A stretch of DNA of 64,000 nucleotides from NCBI RefSeq assembly GCF_041435495.1, contig NZ_CP108644.1, positions 7,611,501-7,675,500 of the forward strand. Direction: 5' to 3'. The position numbers were made by a program, and so were the translations under genes. The stretch is from Streptomyces sp. NBC_01116. Lineage in GTDB: Bacteria > Actinomycetota > Actinomycetes > Streptomycetales > Streptomycetaceae. Positions 7,537-16,216 of this stretch are shown here, piece by piece (positions within the stretch are counted from its first letter, which is position 1; the number at the start of each line of letters is the position of its first letter). The notes beneath the pieces are model-generated. The model was not told where the DNA came from. It was given only the letters and a program-made list of their open reading frames with translations, and did not search any database.

Positions 7537-8766
7537 TCACCTTCCCGGCGGTGCGGGAGCCCCCGGGCCGGCCGGAGCGCCCGGTTCCGCGGCGGGCGGA
7601 CCGGACCCGGGCACCAGGTCCTCGCACACCCTGCCGTCGCACGCCGGGGTGCCGCCGGCGGGGGCGGGGCGGGGGCGGAGCGGGACGCCGTTGGCGCGCA
7701 GCACGTCACGGACGTCCAGGATCAGGGGGAAGACCTCGTGGTTGCGGTCCTCGCCCTGCTCGTCCCACGCCCGTTGTTCGGCTTCGACGGCCATGCGGTC
7801 CTCGGCGAAGACCCGTTCGGTGAAGTGCCGGATGAACGGCCAGGCCACATGCAGGGCGGCGGGAATCCTGGGCTTCTCGATCATGAGCAGCCCGTAGGCG
7901 TGGCACCTGCGTTGCTCCGTGTCCTCGGGCACGTACACGGCCCAGAGACGCAGGACCGGCCGGTCGGCCTTCTCCGGGACCAGGTCCAGGGTCTGGTAGG
8001 GGTACTCGGTGCGGATGGTCATGACGTCGCTGGAGGGCCGGCCGCCGATGCCCTCGGCGGCCAGCAGCCGGGCGCTGCGGTTGCGTCTGCCCCCGGTGTG
8101 GGTGAACAGGTAGCGAGCCTCCACCGAGAGCGGACCGCTCCGGTATCCCAGCAGTCGCGGCTGGAGTCTGCCGACGACGCCCCGGTGGAGGAACTGGTGG
8201 TTCATGTCGAGCAGGTTCTCGTGCATGAACGAGTAGTGGCAGCGCACGGTCCGGGAGAAGGTCATGGTCCGGTACGCCGGAGAGGCGAAGCCGGGGACCT
8301 CGGGCAGCGCGGTGGCCGCCGCCTTCTCCGGGTCGCCCGGAAAGACGAACACCAGCCCGTACGCCTCGCGGACCGGGTAGCCGCGCACGCCGCGCGGCGG
8401 GCGGCCGTCGCCCTTGGACAGGTACGGGATCTGCGAGATGCGGCCGTCGCCGCGGTAGGCCCAGGCGTGATAGCAGCAGCGGAGTGTCTCGCCGTCCACG
8501 ACGCCCATGCTCAGGGGCACCTGCCGGTGGGCGCATCGGTCCTCCAGCGCGTGCACGGCACCGCCGCGACCACGAAAGAGGACGATGCGCTCCCCGGCGA
8601 ACGCGGTCGCGGCCACGCCTCCGGCGCGCACGTTCCGTGACAGGGCCACGGGGTACCAGAAGTCCGGGTTCACCCCGACCCGCCGCAGGTCGGGCGGGCC
8701 GGAGCGCGGATCGCGACGCTCCGCGGGCCGGCCGCGCGGGATGTCGTCCGAGCCGTTCTCGGTCAT
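7537..8766 (-). CDS. Rieske [2Fe-2S] aromatic ring-hydroxylating oxygenase-like protein
   Basis: 409-residue oxygenase alpha-subunit-like protein. The Rieske cluster ligands are C78-A-H80 and C97-x2-H100 (CAHRQ ... CCYHAW). Downstream, the non-haem iron region shows HENLLDMNHQFLHRG, giving the His pair expected for the mononuclear iron, as in the pheophorbide a oxygenase/vanillate demethylase branch. The C-terminus is a low-complexity Pro/Ala/Gly tail after a CDGRVCED segment. ATG 8766 follows GAGGGAGAG; an upstream ATG exists at 8796. No ferredoxin or reductase gene is adjacent. Substrate unknown. Confidence 0.88.
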   Translation of the reverse strand: MTENGSDDIPRGRPAERRDPRSGPPDLRRVGVNPDFWYPVALSRNVRAGGVAATAFAGERIVLFRGRGGAVHALEDRCAHRQVPLSMGVVDGETLRCCYHAWAYRGDGRISQIPYLSKGDGRPPRGVRGYPVREAYGLVFVFPGDPEKAAATALPEVPGFASPAYRTMTFSRTVRCHYSFMHENLLDMNHQFLHRGVVGRLQPRLLGYRSGPLSVEARYLFTHTGGRRNRSARLLAAEGIGGRPSSDVMTIRTEYPYQTLDLVPEKADRPVLRLWAVYVPEDTEQRRCHAYGLLMIEKPRIPAALHVAWPFIRHFTERVFAEDRMAVEAEQRAWDEQGEDRNHEVFPLILDVRDVLRANGVPLRPRPAPAGGTPACDGRVCEDLVPGSGPPAAEPGAPAGPGAPAPPGR

Positions 8767-8891
8767 GGCTCTCCCTCGTCCGTGGTAGACGCCCTCCATC
8801 CTGGCCGCCGACCACGGACGAGCGCCCGCCCGGGGCGTCCGGACGGGTGCAATCCCTGAACTCACGGGTGCCCGGCCGGGCTACCGGAGCC

Positions 8892-9758
8892 TCACGAGGC
8901 GTCGAGCACCTCCCGCAAGCGCCGCCCGAACTCGTCCGGCTTGCCCGGATAGCCGAACTCCCCGTCGACGAAGCCGGCGTGATGGCTCGGGAAGACGGTC
9001 ACCCGCTGCCCGAGCAGTTCGGCGGTCGCGGCGGACGTCCGCCCGGTCTGCACGCTCCGGGACTCCTCGCCCACGGCGATCACCACGCGCGTGCCGGCCG
9101 CGGCGAGGGCGTCGACGTCCGGCCGGTAGTCGCTGATCGCCCAGGACAGGTCGGACAGCAGCGGGTCGCCGCGCGTGCCGTCGTCCTCGGTGGGCATGCC
9201 GAACGCGGCGGGGTCGGGCGCGGGCTGTGCGAAGTACGCGTCGGTGAACTCGCCCTCCCACGAGGTCATGGCGACGAACGCGGCCATCCCGGCTCCCCAC
9301 CCGCGCTTCTCGTACGCGTCCCGGACCCCGGCCCGTGCCCGGACGGCCGCAGGACCGTCCGGGGTGAGGGTGATGAGCGGCGGCTCGTGCGCGACGAGGG
9401 TGGTCACATCGCCCGGGTGGCGGGCCACGAGGGCGAGGGCGGTGACCGCTCCGCCGCTGCTGGCGAACATCTCGACCGGCCCGGCCCCGAGCGCCTCGAC
9501 GACGGCGTGCACGTCGTCGGCCTGGGTCTCGGGCGTGTGGTCGGTCCGCCCGTCCTTGCGGATGCTGCGGCCGAGCCCCCGCGGGTCGTAGGTGACGACG
9601 GTCCGCTCGGGGAAGCGTGCGGCGAGCGCGACGAATCCGGTGGCGTCCATGGGCTGCCCGATCATGAACAACGGCGGGCGGCCGTCAGCCGTCGGCAGGG
9701 GCCCGCGGACGTCGTGGACGAGGTCGGCGCCGGCTGTCTTGAGTGTGTGCGTTTCCAT
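8892..9758 (-). CDS. Alpha/beta-hydrolase
   Basis: 288-residue alpha/beta-hydrolase fold protein. The strand-3/4 signature TVVTYDPRGLGRS, the nucleophile elbow FASSGGAV (an A-x-S-x-G form rather than G-x-S-x-G), and the late catalytic His region FPSHHAGF are all visible. LFMIGQPMD sits where the oxyanion HG motif is usual. It resembles the many uncharacterised Streptomyces hydrolases of this type; the substrate cannot be told. It stands alone between the Rieske and YciI-like genes, all on the minus strand. Confidence 0.87.
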   Translation of the reverse strand: METHTLKTAGADLVHDVRGPLPTADGRPPLFMIGQPMDATGFVALAARFPERTVVTYDPRGLGRSIRKDGRTDHTPETQADDVHAVVEALGAGPVEMFASSGGAVTALALVARHPGDVTTLVAHEPPLITLTPDGPAAVRARAGVRDAYEKRGWGAGMAAFVAMTSWEGEFTDAYFAQPAPDPAAFGMPTEDDGTRGDPLLSDLSWAISDYRPDVDALAAAGTRVVIAVGEESRSVQTGRTSAATAELLGQRVTVFPSHHAGFVDGEFGYPGKPDEFGRRLREVLDAS

Positions 9759-9829
9759 ACGGGTGCAGACCGGCCCCGGCCCGGAAACTCATCGGCCGCG
9801 CCCGCACCGGTAGGGAGCGGGCCCGCCGA

Positions 9830-10126
9830 CTACGGCAACTGCTGCTGGTACGGGGCGAGTCCGGGCGCCGTCCGGGTCGCGATGAACTCGGTGATCCGGT
9901 ACGCGCACACACCGTGCTCCGCGAACGGATCGGCCGCCGCGATCCTCTCGATCGCCGCCCGGTCCTCCCCGACGGCCAGGATCACTCCGCCGTCCCGGGG
10001 GTTCTTGCGCCCCGAGGCGATGAAGACGCCCGCCGCGTAACCCTCGTCGAGCCAGGCGATGTGCTCCCGCATCAGGGCGTCGACGCGTTCGACCGGAGCC
10101 GTGTAGGTCAATTCGAGTACGAACAT
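9830..10126 (-). CDS. YciI-family protein
   Basis: 98 residues from the ATG at 10126 (MFVLELTYTAP). The ferredoxin-like fold of YciI/YCII proteins is indicated by MREHIAWLDEGYAAGVF with its conserved His, then ASGRKNPRDGGVILA and ADPFAEHGVCAYRITEF. The DPF and His are the family's presumed active-site residues. Members are often dehydrochlorinase- or sigma-factor-associated, but no such partner is adjacent here. Role unknown. Confidence 0.87.
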   Translation of the reverse strand: MFVLELTYTAPVERVDALMREHIAWLDEGYAAGVFIASGRKNPRDGGVILAVGEDRAAIERIAAADPFAEHGVCAYRITEFIATRTAPGLAPYQQQLP

Positions 10127-10222
10127 GATCGTCAGGCTACGGGATTCCGGCAGCCCGCTCCGGTGGGCCCCACCGCACACCGCGTAGCGGGCGCCGACCC
10201 GTCACGGCATAAGCTTCGGGAC

Positions 10223-10915
10223 ATGACGACCTCCCCCACCCCCGCCCACGAGACCCCCGCCGACGAAGCCGAGGGCCGGGAGATCCAGGACCGGCTGCGC
10301 GGCCGGGTGATCCTGGACGAGGCGGGACCGGAGCCCGGAACCGGGCTGGTCACCGGGGTGGACGTGGCCTACGACGATGTGAAGGACGTCGTCGTCGCGG
10401 CGGCCGTGGTGCTGGACGCCGCGACCCTGGAGACGGTCGACGAGGCCACCGCCGTCGGCCGGATCACCTTCCCGTACGTCCCCGGGCTGCTGGCCTTCCG
10501 GGAGATCCCGACGGCGCTGGAGGCGCTGGAGGGGCTGAGCGTCGACCCGGGCCTCGTCATCTGCGACGGCTACGGTCTGGCGCACCCGCGCCGCTTCGGA
10601 CTCGCCAGCCACCTGGGCGTGCTCACCGGCCTGCCGGTGATCGGCGTCGGCAAGAACCCGTTCACTTTCACGTACGAGGCCCCCGGCCCCCGGCGCGGCG
10701 ACTTCTCCCCGCTGCTGGACGGCGAGGAGGTGGTCGGCCGGGCGCTGCGCACCCAGGAGAACACCAACCCGGTGTTCGTCTCGGTGGGCCACCGCGTCAG
10801 CCTCGACAACGCCTGCGCCCACACGCTCCGCCTCGCCGGCCGCTTCCGCCAGCCGGAGAGCACCCGCCGGGCGGACGCCCTGTGCCGGCAGACGCTGCGG
10901 GAAGCGACCGCCTGA
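10223..10915 (+). CDS. nfi: Endonuclease V (deoxyinosine 3'-endonuclease)
   Basis: 230-residue Nfi protein, which nicks DNA on the 3' side of deaminated bases, chiefly hypoxanthine. Family signatures: the first catalytic Asp in TGVDVAYDD (D47), FPYVPGLLAFREIP, the second metal site CDGYGLAHPRRFGLASHLG (read in two halves), and VGKNPF. The length matches the family. ATG at 10223 follows a weak ribosome site. Stand-alone gene between minus-strand neighbours; constitutive expression is likely. Confidence 0.92.
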   Translation: MTTSPTPAHETPADEAEGREIQDRLRGRVILDEAGPEPGTGLVTGVDVAYDDVKDVVVAAAVVLDAATLETVDEATAVGRITFPYVPGLLAFREIPTALEALEGLSVDPGLVICDGYGLAHPRRFGLASHLGVLTGLPVIGVGKNPFTFTYEAPGPRRGDFSPLLDGEEVVGRALRTQENTNPVFVSVGHRVSLDNACAHTLRLAGRFRQPESTRRADALCRQTLREATA

Positions 10916-10993
10916 CGCGGGCGGTCCCGGGCGGGCGGCCCGCGCCCGCCGCGTGACGGTCCCGGGCGTGGAACAGTCCTGCAACTGAGTAGG

Positions 10994-11018
10994 TGTACGG
11001 ATGGCATAGATCTGTACA
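10994..11018. promoter_or_regulatory. 25-bp near-perfect palindrome before a small membrane gene
   Basis: TGTACGGAT-ggcatag-ATCTGTACA: two 9-base arms matching at 8 of 9 positions around a 7-base centre, 20 bases upstream of the ATG at 11038. The position fits an operator overlapping the promoter. I know no regulator for this sequence. Confidence 0.5.
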
Positions 11019-11037
11019 GCTGGGCAGGCTAGAACGC

Positions 11038-11181
11038 ATGAACGCCTCTCGCGCAGCTGTCCGCACAGCGCCCTTCGACCCCGCTCAGCGCCGTATGGCC
11101 CTCGGCATGCTCCTCGGGAGCGCCGCCGGGCTCGTCTGGCTGGGCGCGATGCTCTACACGCTGGCCGACTGGATCCTGTAG
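11038..11181 (+). CDS. Small single-pass membrane protein, 47 residues
   Basis: MNASRAAVR..., a basic N-terminus followed by one clear hydrophobic helix (MALGMLLGSAAGLVWLGAML, residues about 20-39) and a short tail ending DWIL. No known domain. The frame uses Streptomyces-like codons, and a terminator hairpin begins at its stop codon, which supports a real gene. The strong palindrome upstream suggests it is specifically regulated. Confidence 0.7.
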   Translation: MNASRAAVRTAPFDPAQRRMALGMLLGSAAGLVWLGAMLYTLADWIL

Positions 11182-11207
11182 GCGCCCCGGCCCGCTCCCG
11201 GGGCGCC
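11181..11207. terminator. Bidirectional hairpin terminator
   Basis: GGCGCCCCGG-cccgctc-CCGGGGCGCC: a 10-bp perfect stem with a 7-base loop between the convergent small membrane gene (stop 11181) and the saccharopine-dehydrogenase-like gene (stop 11210). Confidence 0.6.
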
Positions 11208-11209
11208 GG

Positions 11210-12400
11210 CTACCGCACCGCCGCCACCCGGAACCGCAGCCCCGCCGCCGTCAGCCGCTCCAGCAGCGCGTCGCCCATGGCCACCGCCGTGGTGACCTGC
11301 CCGGAGGTCTCCGGCAGCTCGTCCAGGGCCAGGCACACCGCCGATTCGGCGAGGATCTTCGCCGTCTCGCCGTAACCCGGATCGCCGCCCGACACCTCGG
11401 TGAAGACGCGCCGCCCGCCGCCCTCGCCGACGAAGCGGACGGTGAACCAGCTCCGCCCGCGGCGTTCCGCGTCCGGCCCCTGCCCCGGCTCGTAACGCCC
11501 CATCAGCCACTCCCGGGCGCCCTCCACCTGCGCGGCGGCCACCAGCGCGCCGATCGCCACCGGGGCGCCGAGGGCCATCGGCAGGGTCTTGACCGAGGCG
11601 AAGTGCCGGTAGCGGAAGTCGGGGCCGTACCGCTCCAGGGACCGCGCGGAGCGGCCCACGATCGTCGGGTCCACCGTCGGCAGCGGCAGCGCCCAGGTGC
11701 CGGTGGGCCCGCTGAAGTGCGGGGAGCCCGCCGGGGTGCGTACCCGCCGGCCCACCAGGCGCGGCTCGTGCAGCCGGCGTTCCCGGGCGGCGGCCAGCAT
11801 CTGCGGGCCCCGGCCCATCGCGGTCAGCGCCGAGGCGAACGTCCCGCCGGAGAACACCGCGTCGGTGCGGACGAAGCCGTCGACGGTCAGGGGCACGTCC
11901 TCGGGCAGCTGCTTGACGGTGAACCAGGCCCCCAGGTCGTGGGGGACGGAGTCGAAGCCGCAGGCGTGCACGATGCGCGCCCCCGTCTCGCGGGCCCGCG
12001 CGTCGTGCCCCAGATACATCCGGTCGATGAACTCCGGCTCGCCCGTGAGGTCCGCGTAGTCCGTCCCGGCCTCCGCGCACGCGGCGACGAGCTTCTCGCC
12101 GTAACGGATGTAGGGCCCGACCGTCGTGGCCACCACCCGTGTGGAGGCGGCCAGTTCGGCCAGCGCCTCCGCGTCGTCCGCGTCGGTCTCCCGCAGCGGC
12201 AGGTCCGCGCAGCCCGGATCGATCGCGGTGAGCCGTTCGCGCAGCGCCTCCAGCTTGGTCCGGCTGCGCCCGGCCAGGGCCCAGCGGAGGCCGGCGGGGG
12301 CGTGCGCCGCCAGGTATTCGGCGGTGAGCGCCCCCACGAAGCCGGTGGCACCGAAGAGGACGACGTCCAAGGGGCGAGTCGTGTCGTTCTGCCTGTTCAC
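11210..12400 (-). CDS. Saccharopine dehydrogenase-like / trans-acting enoyl reductase family protein
   Basis: 396 residues with an N-terminal Rossmann motif VVLFGATGFVGALTAEYL (residues about 13-30) and the family blocks WALAGRSRTKLEAL, VGPYIRYGEKLVAACAEAGTDYADLTGE and HACGFDSVPHDLGAW. This is the group typed by the mycobacterial trans-acting enoyl reductase Rv2953, not true lysine-pathway saccharopine dehydrogenase. NAD(P) binding is expected; the substrate is unknown. No polyketide synthase is adjacent, so the mycobacterial role does not transfer. Confidence 0.87.
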   Translation of the reverse strand: MNRQNDTTRPLDVVLFGATGFVGALTAEYLAAHAPAGLRWALAGRSRTKLEALRERLTAIDPGCADLPLRETDADDAEALAELAASTRVVATTVGPYIRYGEKLVAACAEAGTDYADLTGEPEFIDRMYLGHDARARETGARIVHACGFDSVPHDLGAWFTVKQLPEDVPLTVDGFVRTDAVFSGGTFASALTAMGRGPQMLAAARERRLHEPRLVGRRVRTPAGSPHFSGPTGTWALPLPTVDPTIVGRSARSLERYGPDFRYRHFASVKTLPMALGAPVAIGALVAAAQVEGAREWLMGRYEPGQGPDAERRGRSWFTVRFVGEGGGRRVFTEVSGGDPGYGETAKILAESAVCLALDELPETSGQVTTAVAMGDALLERLTAAGLRFRVAAVR

Positions 12401-12513
12401 GAGTACCTCCGGCTGGGAGACGGGTGCCGACGTGGCAGGCAGAGGGTAGCGGAGAGCGACGTGGCGGCGTGCGGCCGGGCGGGCCCCGTGCGAGAGGATC
12501 GGAGGCCAGAGCT

Positions 12514-12521
12514 AAGCGCTT
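12514..12521. promoter_or_regulatory. Possible operator before the beta-oxidation operon
   Basis: AAGCGCTT is a perfect 8-base palindrome inside GCTAAGCGCTTGCTC, 88 bases upstream of the CoA-transferase ATG. Similar CAAGCGCTTG-type sites are bound by TetR regulators of acyl-CoA genes in actinomycetes. This is a weak call from a short motif. Confidence 0.3.
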
Positions 12522-12609
12522 GCTCGGCCCGAGGGGTTGTGCGGAGCCCGGCGGCTTCTTAGCATCACAGGTGTTACATCGGTTGTGTCACACCCCTGGG
12601 GGCTCACAG

Positions 12610-13758
12610 ATGGCGCAAGGCCCAGCACCCGCCCACGGTCCGCTGACCGGTGTCCGGGTCGTCGAGCTGGCGGGCATCGGACCCGGACCGTTCGCCGCGA
12701 TGCTGCTGGCGGACCTCGGGGCCGACGTCGTACGCGTCGACCGGCCGGGCGGCGCGGGGCTCGGCATCGATCCCGCGTCCGACCTCACCAACCGCAACAA
12801 GCGCTCCGTCCTCCTGGACCTCAAGGGCGACGAGGGACCGGCCCGCGTCCTGGACCTCGTCGAACGCGCCGACATCCTCATCGAGGGCTTCCGCCCCGGC
12901 GTCGCCGAACGCCTCGGCGTCGGGCCCGACGCCTGCCTCGCCCGCAATCCGCGGCTCGTCTACGGCCGGATGACCGGCTGGGGCCAGGACGGGCCGCTCG
13001 CCGAGCGCGCCGGACACGACATCGCCTACCTCGCGCTCACCGGCACCCTGTCCATGATCGGCAAGCCGGACGAACCGCCCGTGGCCCCCGCCAACCTGCT
13101 CGGCGACTACGCGGGCGGCTCGCTCTACCTCGTCGTCGGCGTCCTCGCCGCCCTCCAGCACGCCCGCGCCCGCGGTGAGGGGCAGGTCGTCGACGCCGCC
13201 ATCGTGGACGGCGCCGCCCATCTCGCCACGATGATCCACGGCATGCTGGCCGCCGGGAGCTGGCAGGACCGGCGCGGCACGAACCTCCTCGACGGCGGCT
13301 GCCCGTTCTACGGCGCCTACGCCACGTCCGACGGCGGCCACATGGCGGTCGGCCCGCTGGAGGAGAAGTTCTACGCGGAGTTCGCCGGCCTCCTCGGCAT
13401 CGCGGACGATTTCCCCGACCGGTGGGACCTGGCCCGCTGGGACGAGCTGCGCGCCGCCGTCGCCGAGCGCTTCTCGACCCGTACGCGCGCCGAGTGGACC
13501 GAGGTGTTCGACGGCACCGACGCCTGCGTCGCCCCCGTGCTCTCGCTCACCGAGGCACCGCACCACCCGCACCTCGCCGCCCGCTCCACCTTCGTCGAGC
13601 ACAGCGGACTCACCCAGCCCGCCCCCGCCCCGCGCTTCTCGGCCACCCCCGTCTCCGTACGCGGCGGGCCCGCCCTGCCCGGCGCCGACACGGCCGCCGT
13701 CGCCGCCGACTGGGACATCCCCGCGCTGCGCCCCGCCGCATCGACCGACACCTACTAG
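12610..13758 (+). CDS. CaiB/BaiF family CoA transferase, alpha-methylacyl-CoA racemase-like
   Basis: 382-residue type III CoA transferase family protein. The start of the fold LTGVRVVELAGIGPGPFAAMLLADLGADVVRVDRP (seen in parts) and NRNKRSVLLDLK are typical of alpha-methylacyl-CoA racemases, and H..D/E residues in GHDIAYLALTG and the NLLGDYAGG block fit the racemase subgroup. Racemisation would let beta-oxidation continue past 2-methyl branches. ATG 12610; first gene of a four-gene operon ending at 18388, with acyl-CoA dehydrogenase 8 bases behind. Confidence 0.88.
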   Translation: MAQGPAPAHGPLTGVRVVELAGIGPGPFAAMLLADLGADVVRVDRPGGAGLGIDPASDLTNRNKRSVLLDLKGDEGPARVLDLVERADILIEGFRPGVAERLGVGPDACLARNPRLVYGRMTGWGQDGPLAERAGHDIAYLALTGTLSMIGKPDEPPVAPANLLGDYAGGSLYLVVGVLAALQHARARGEGQVVDAAIVDGAAHLATMIHGMLAAGSWQDRRGTNLLDGGCPFYGAYATSDGGHMAVGPLEEKFYAEFAGLLGIADDFPDRWDLARWDELRAAVAERFSTRTRAEWTEVFDGTDACVAPVLSLTEAPHHPHLAARSTFVEHSGLTQPAPAPRFSATPVSVRGGPALPGADTAAVAADWDIPALRPAASTDTY

Positions 13759-13766
13759 GAGCCCCC

Positions 13767-14909
13767 GTGCAACGGCAGATCTTCACCGAGGAGCACGACG
13801 CCTTCCGCGAGACCGTCCGGGCCTTCCTGGCCAAGGAGGTCCTCCCGTACTACGAGCAGTGGGAGCAGGACGGCATCGTCTCCCGCGACGCCTGGCTCGC
13901 CGCCGGACGCGCGGGACTGCTGGGCCTCGCCGTCCCGGAGGAGTACGGAGGCGGCGGCAGCGACGACTTCCGCTACAGCGCCGTCCTCGCCGAGGAGTTC
14001 ACCCGGGCCGGCGCCCCCGGCCTCGCGATCGGCCTGCACAACGACATCATCGGCCCCTACCTCACCGGGCTGGCCACCGACGAGCAGAAGCGGCGCTGGC
14101 TCCCCGGCTTCTGCTCCGGGGAGACCATCACCGCGATCGCGATGACCGAGCCGGGCGCGGGCTCCGACCTCCAGGCCATCCGCACCACCGCCGAGGACAA
14201 GGGCGACCACTGGCTGCTCAACGGCTCCAAGACCTTCATCTCCAACGGCATCCTCGCCGACCTGGTCGTCGTCGTCGCGAAGACCACCCCCGACGGCGGG
14301 GCCAAGGGCCTCTCGCTGATCGTCGTCGAGCGCGGGGCGGAGGGCTTCGAGCGCGGCCGCAACCTCGACAAGATCGGCCAGAAGTCCCAGGACACCGCCG
14401 AACTGTTCTTCGACGACGTCCGCGTCCCCAAGGAGAACCTCCTCGGCGAACTCGACGGCGCGTTCATCCACCTGATGACCAATCTGGCCCAGGAACGCAT
14501 GGGCATAGCGGTCGCGGGGATCGCCGCCGCCGAACACCTGCTGGAGATCACCACCCGGTACGTGAAGGAGCGCGAGGCCTTCGGACGCCCGCTCTCCAAG
14601 CTCCAGCACATCCGCTTCGAGATTGCCGAGATGGCCACCGAGTGCGCCGTCACCCGGACCTTTCTCGACCGCTGCATCGTCGACCACTCCGACGGCGTCC
14701 TGGACGCCGTCCACGCCTCCATGGCCAAGTGGTGGGCCACCGAACTGCAGAAGCGCGTCGCCGACCGCTGCCTCCAACTCCACGGAGGCTACGGCTACAT
14801 GAGCGAGTACAAGGTCGCCAAGGCGTTCACCGACGGCCGTATCCAGACCATCTACGGCGGCACGACCGAGATCATGAAGGAGATCATCGGCCGCTCGCTG
14901 CTCGCCTGA
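13767..14909 (+). CDS. Acyl-CoA dehydrogenase
   Basis: 380-residue FAD acyl-CoA dehydrogenase, catalysing the first oxidation of beta-oxidation. Landmarks: AIAMTEPGAGSDLQAIRT (FAD/substrate signature), GSKTFISNG, QERMGIAV, and the catalytic Glu region near the end in IYGGTTEIMKEIIGR, with QLHGGYGYM before it. GTG at 13767 is 8 bases after the CoA-transferase stop, and translation is probably coupled. Chain-length or branch preference cannot be read from sequence; the racemase partner hints at branched acyl chains. Confidence 0.93.
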   Translation: MQRQIFTEEHDAFRETVRAFLAKEVLPYYEQWEQDGIVSRDAWLAAGRAGLLGLAVPEEYGGGGSDDFRYSAVLAEEFTRAGAPGLAIGLHNDIIGPYLTGLATDEQKRRWLPGFCSGETITAIAMTEPGAGSDLQAIRTTAEDKGDHWLLNGSKTFISNGILADLVVVVAKTTPDGGAKGLSLIVVERGAEGFERGRNLDKIGQKSQDTAELFFDDVRVPKENLLGELDGAFIHLMTNLAQERMGIAVAGIAAAEHLLEITTRYVKEREAFGRPLSKLQHIRFEIAEMATECAVTRTFLDRCIVDHSDGVLDAVHASMAKWWATELQKRVADRCLQLHGGYGYMSEYKVAKAFTDGRIQTIYGGTTEIMKEIIGRSLLA

Positions 14910-14955
14910 GCCGCCCCTCACCCGGGCCGACAACCACCCTCGAAAGGCAGCTGTC

Positions 14956-16170
14956 TTGAGTACCGAAGCATTCGTCTACGACGCGATCCGCACCCCGCGC
15001 GGCCGAGGCAAGGCCAACGGCGCCCTGCACGGGACCAAGCCGATCGACCTGGTCGTCGGCCTCATCCACGAGATCCGGGGCCGCTTCCCCGGCCTCGACC
15101 CGGCCGCCATCGACGACATCGTCCTCGGCGTGGTCAGCCCGCTCGGCGACCAGGGTTCCGACATCGCCCGTATCGCCGCCATCGCGGCCGGCCTGCCCGA
15201 CTCGGTCGCCGGGGTCCAGGAGAACCGCTTCTGTGCCTCGGGCCTGGAAGCGGTCAACCTGGCCGCAGCCAAGGTCCGCTCCGGCTGGGAGGACCTCGTC
15301 CTGGCGGGCGGCGTCGAGTCGATGTCCCGTGTCCCGATGGGCTCCGACGGCGGGGCCTGGGCCATGGACCCGATGACCAGCTTCGAGACCGGCTTCGCCC
15401 CGCAGGGCATCGGCGCCGACCTCATCGCCACCATCGAGGGCTTCAGCCGCCGCGACGTCGACGAGTACGCCGCGCTCTCCCAGGAACGCGCCGCCGCGGC
15501 CTGGAAGGACGGCCGGTTCGCCCGCTCGGTCGTTCCGGTGAAGGACCGCAACGGCCTCCTCGTCCTCGACCACGACGAGCACCTGCGCCCCGGCACCACC
15601 GCGGACTCCCTCGCCGGTCTCAAGCCCTCCTTCGCGGGCATCGGGGAGATGGGCGGCTTCGACGCCGTGGCCCTCCAGAAGTACCACTGGGTCGAGAAGA
15701 TCGACCACGTCCACCACGCGGGCAACTCCTCCGGCATCGTGGACGGCGCGTCGCTCGTCGCCATCGGCTCCAAGGAGGTCGGCGAGCGCTACGGCATGAC
15801 CCCGCGCGCCCGCATCGTCTCCGCGGCCGTCTCCGGCTCCGAGCCCACCATCATGCTCACCGGTCCCGCGCCCGCGACCCGCAAGGCGCTCGCCAAGGCC
15901 GGGCTGACCATCGACGACATCGACCTCGTCGAGATCAACGAAGCCTTCGCCGGAGTCGTCCTGCGCTTCGTCAAGGACATGGGCCTGAACCTGGACAAGG
16001 TCAACGTCAACGGCGGGGCGATCGCCCTCGGCCACCCCCTCGGCGCGACCGGCGCGATGATCCTCGGCACCGTCATCGACGAACTGGAGCGTCGCGACCA
16101 GCGGTTCGGCCTGGTCACCCTCTGCGTCGGCGGCGGCATGGGCGTCGCGACGATCGTCGAACGCATCTGA
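14956..16170 (+). CDS. Acetyl-CoA C-acyltransferase (thiolase)
   Basis: 404-residue thiolase that cleaves 3-ketoacyl-CoA with CoA. The nucleophile Cys is in NRFCASGLEAVNLA (about residue 93), with NEAFAG, the His in GGAIALGHPLGATG, and the second Cys in LVTLCVGGGMG near the C-terminus. The start is TTG at 14956 with GAAAGGCAG upstream. Third gene of the beta-oxidation operon; paired with the FadB-type gene 46 bases on, as in a trifunctional complex. Confidence 0.94.
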   Translation: MSTEAFVYDAIRTPRGRGKANGALHGTKPIDLVVGLIHEIRGRFPGLDPAAIDDIVLGVVSPLGDQGSDIARIAAIAAGLPDSVAGVQENRFCASGLEAVNLAAAKVRSGWEDLVLAGGVESMSRVPMGSDGGAWAMDPMTSFETGFAPQGIGADLIATIEGFSRRDVDEYAALSQERAAAAWKDGRFARSVVPVKDRNGLLVLDHDEHLRPGTTADSLAGLKPSFAGIGEMGGFDAVALQKYHWVEKIDHVHHAGNSSGIVDGASLVAIGSKEVGERYGMTPRARIVSAAVSGSEPTIMLTGPAPATRKALAKAGLTIDDIDLVEINEAFAGVVLRFVKDMGLNLDKVNVNGGAIALGHPLGATGAMILGTVIDELERRDQRFGLVTLCVGGGMGVATIVERI

Positions 16171-16216
16171 CCTGTTCCCCGCCCCGGCCACCCCCGCTTA
16201 CGGAGAAGACACCGAC

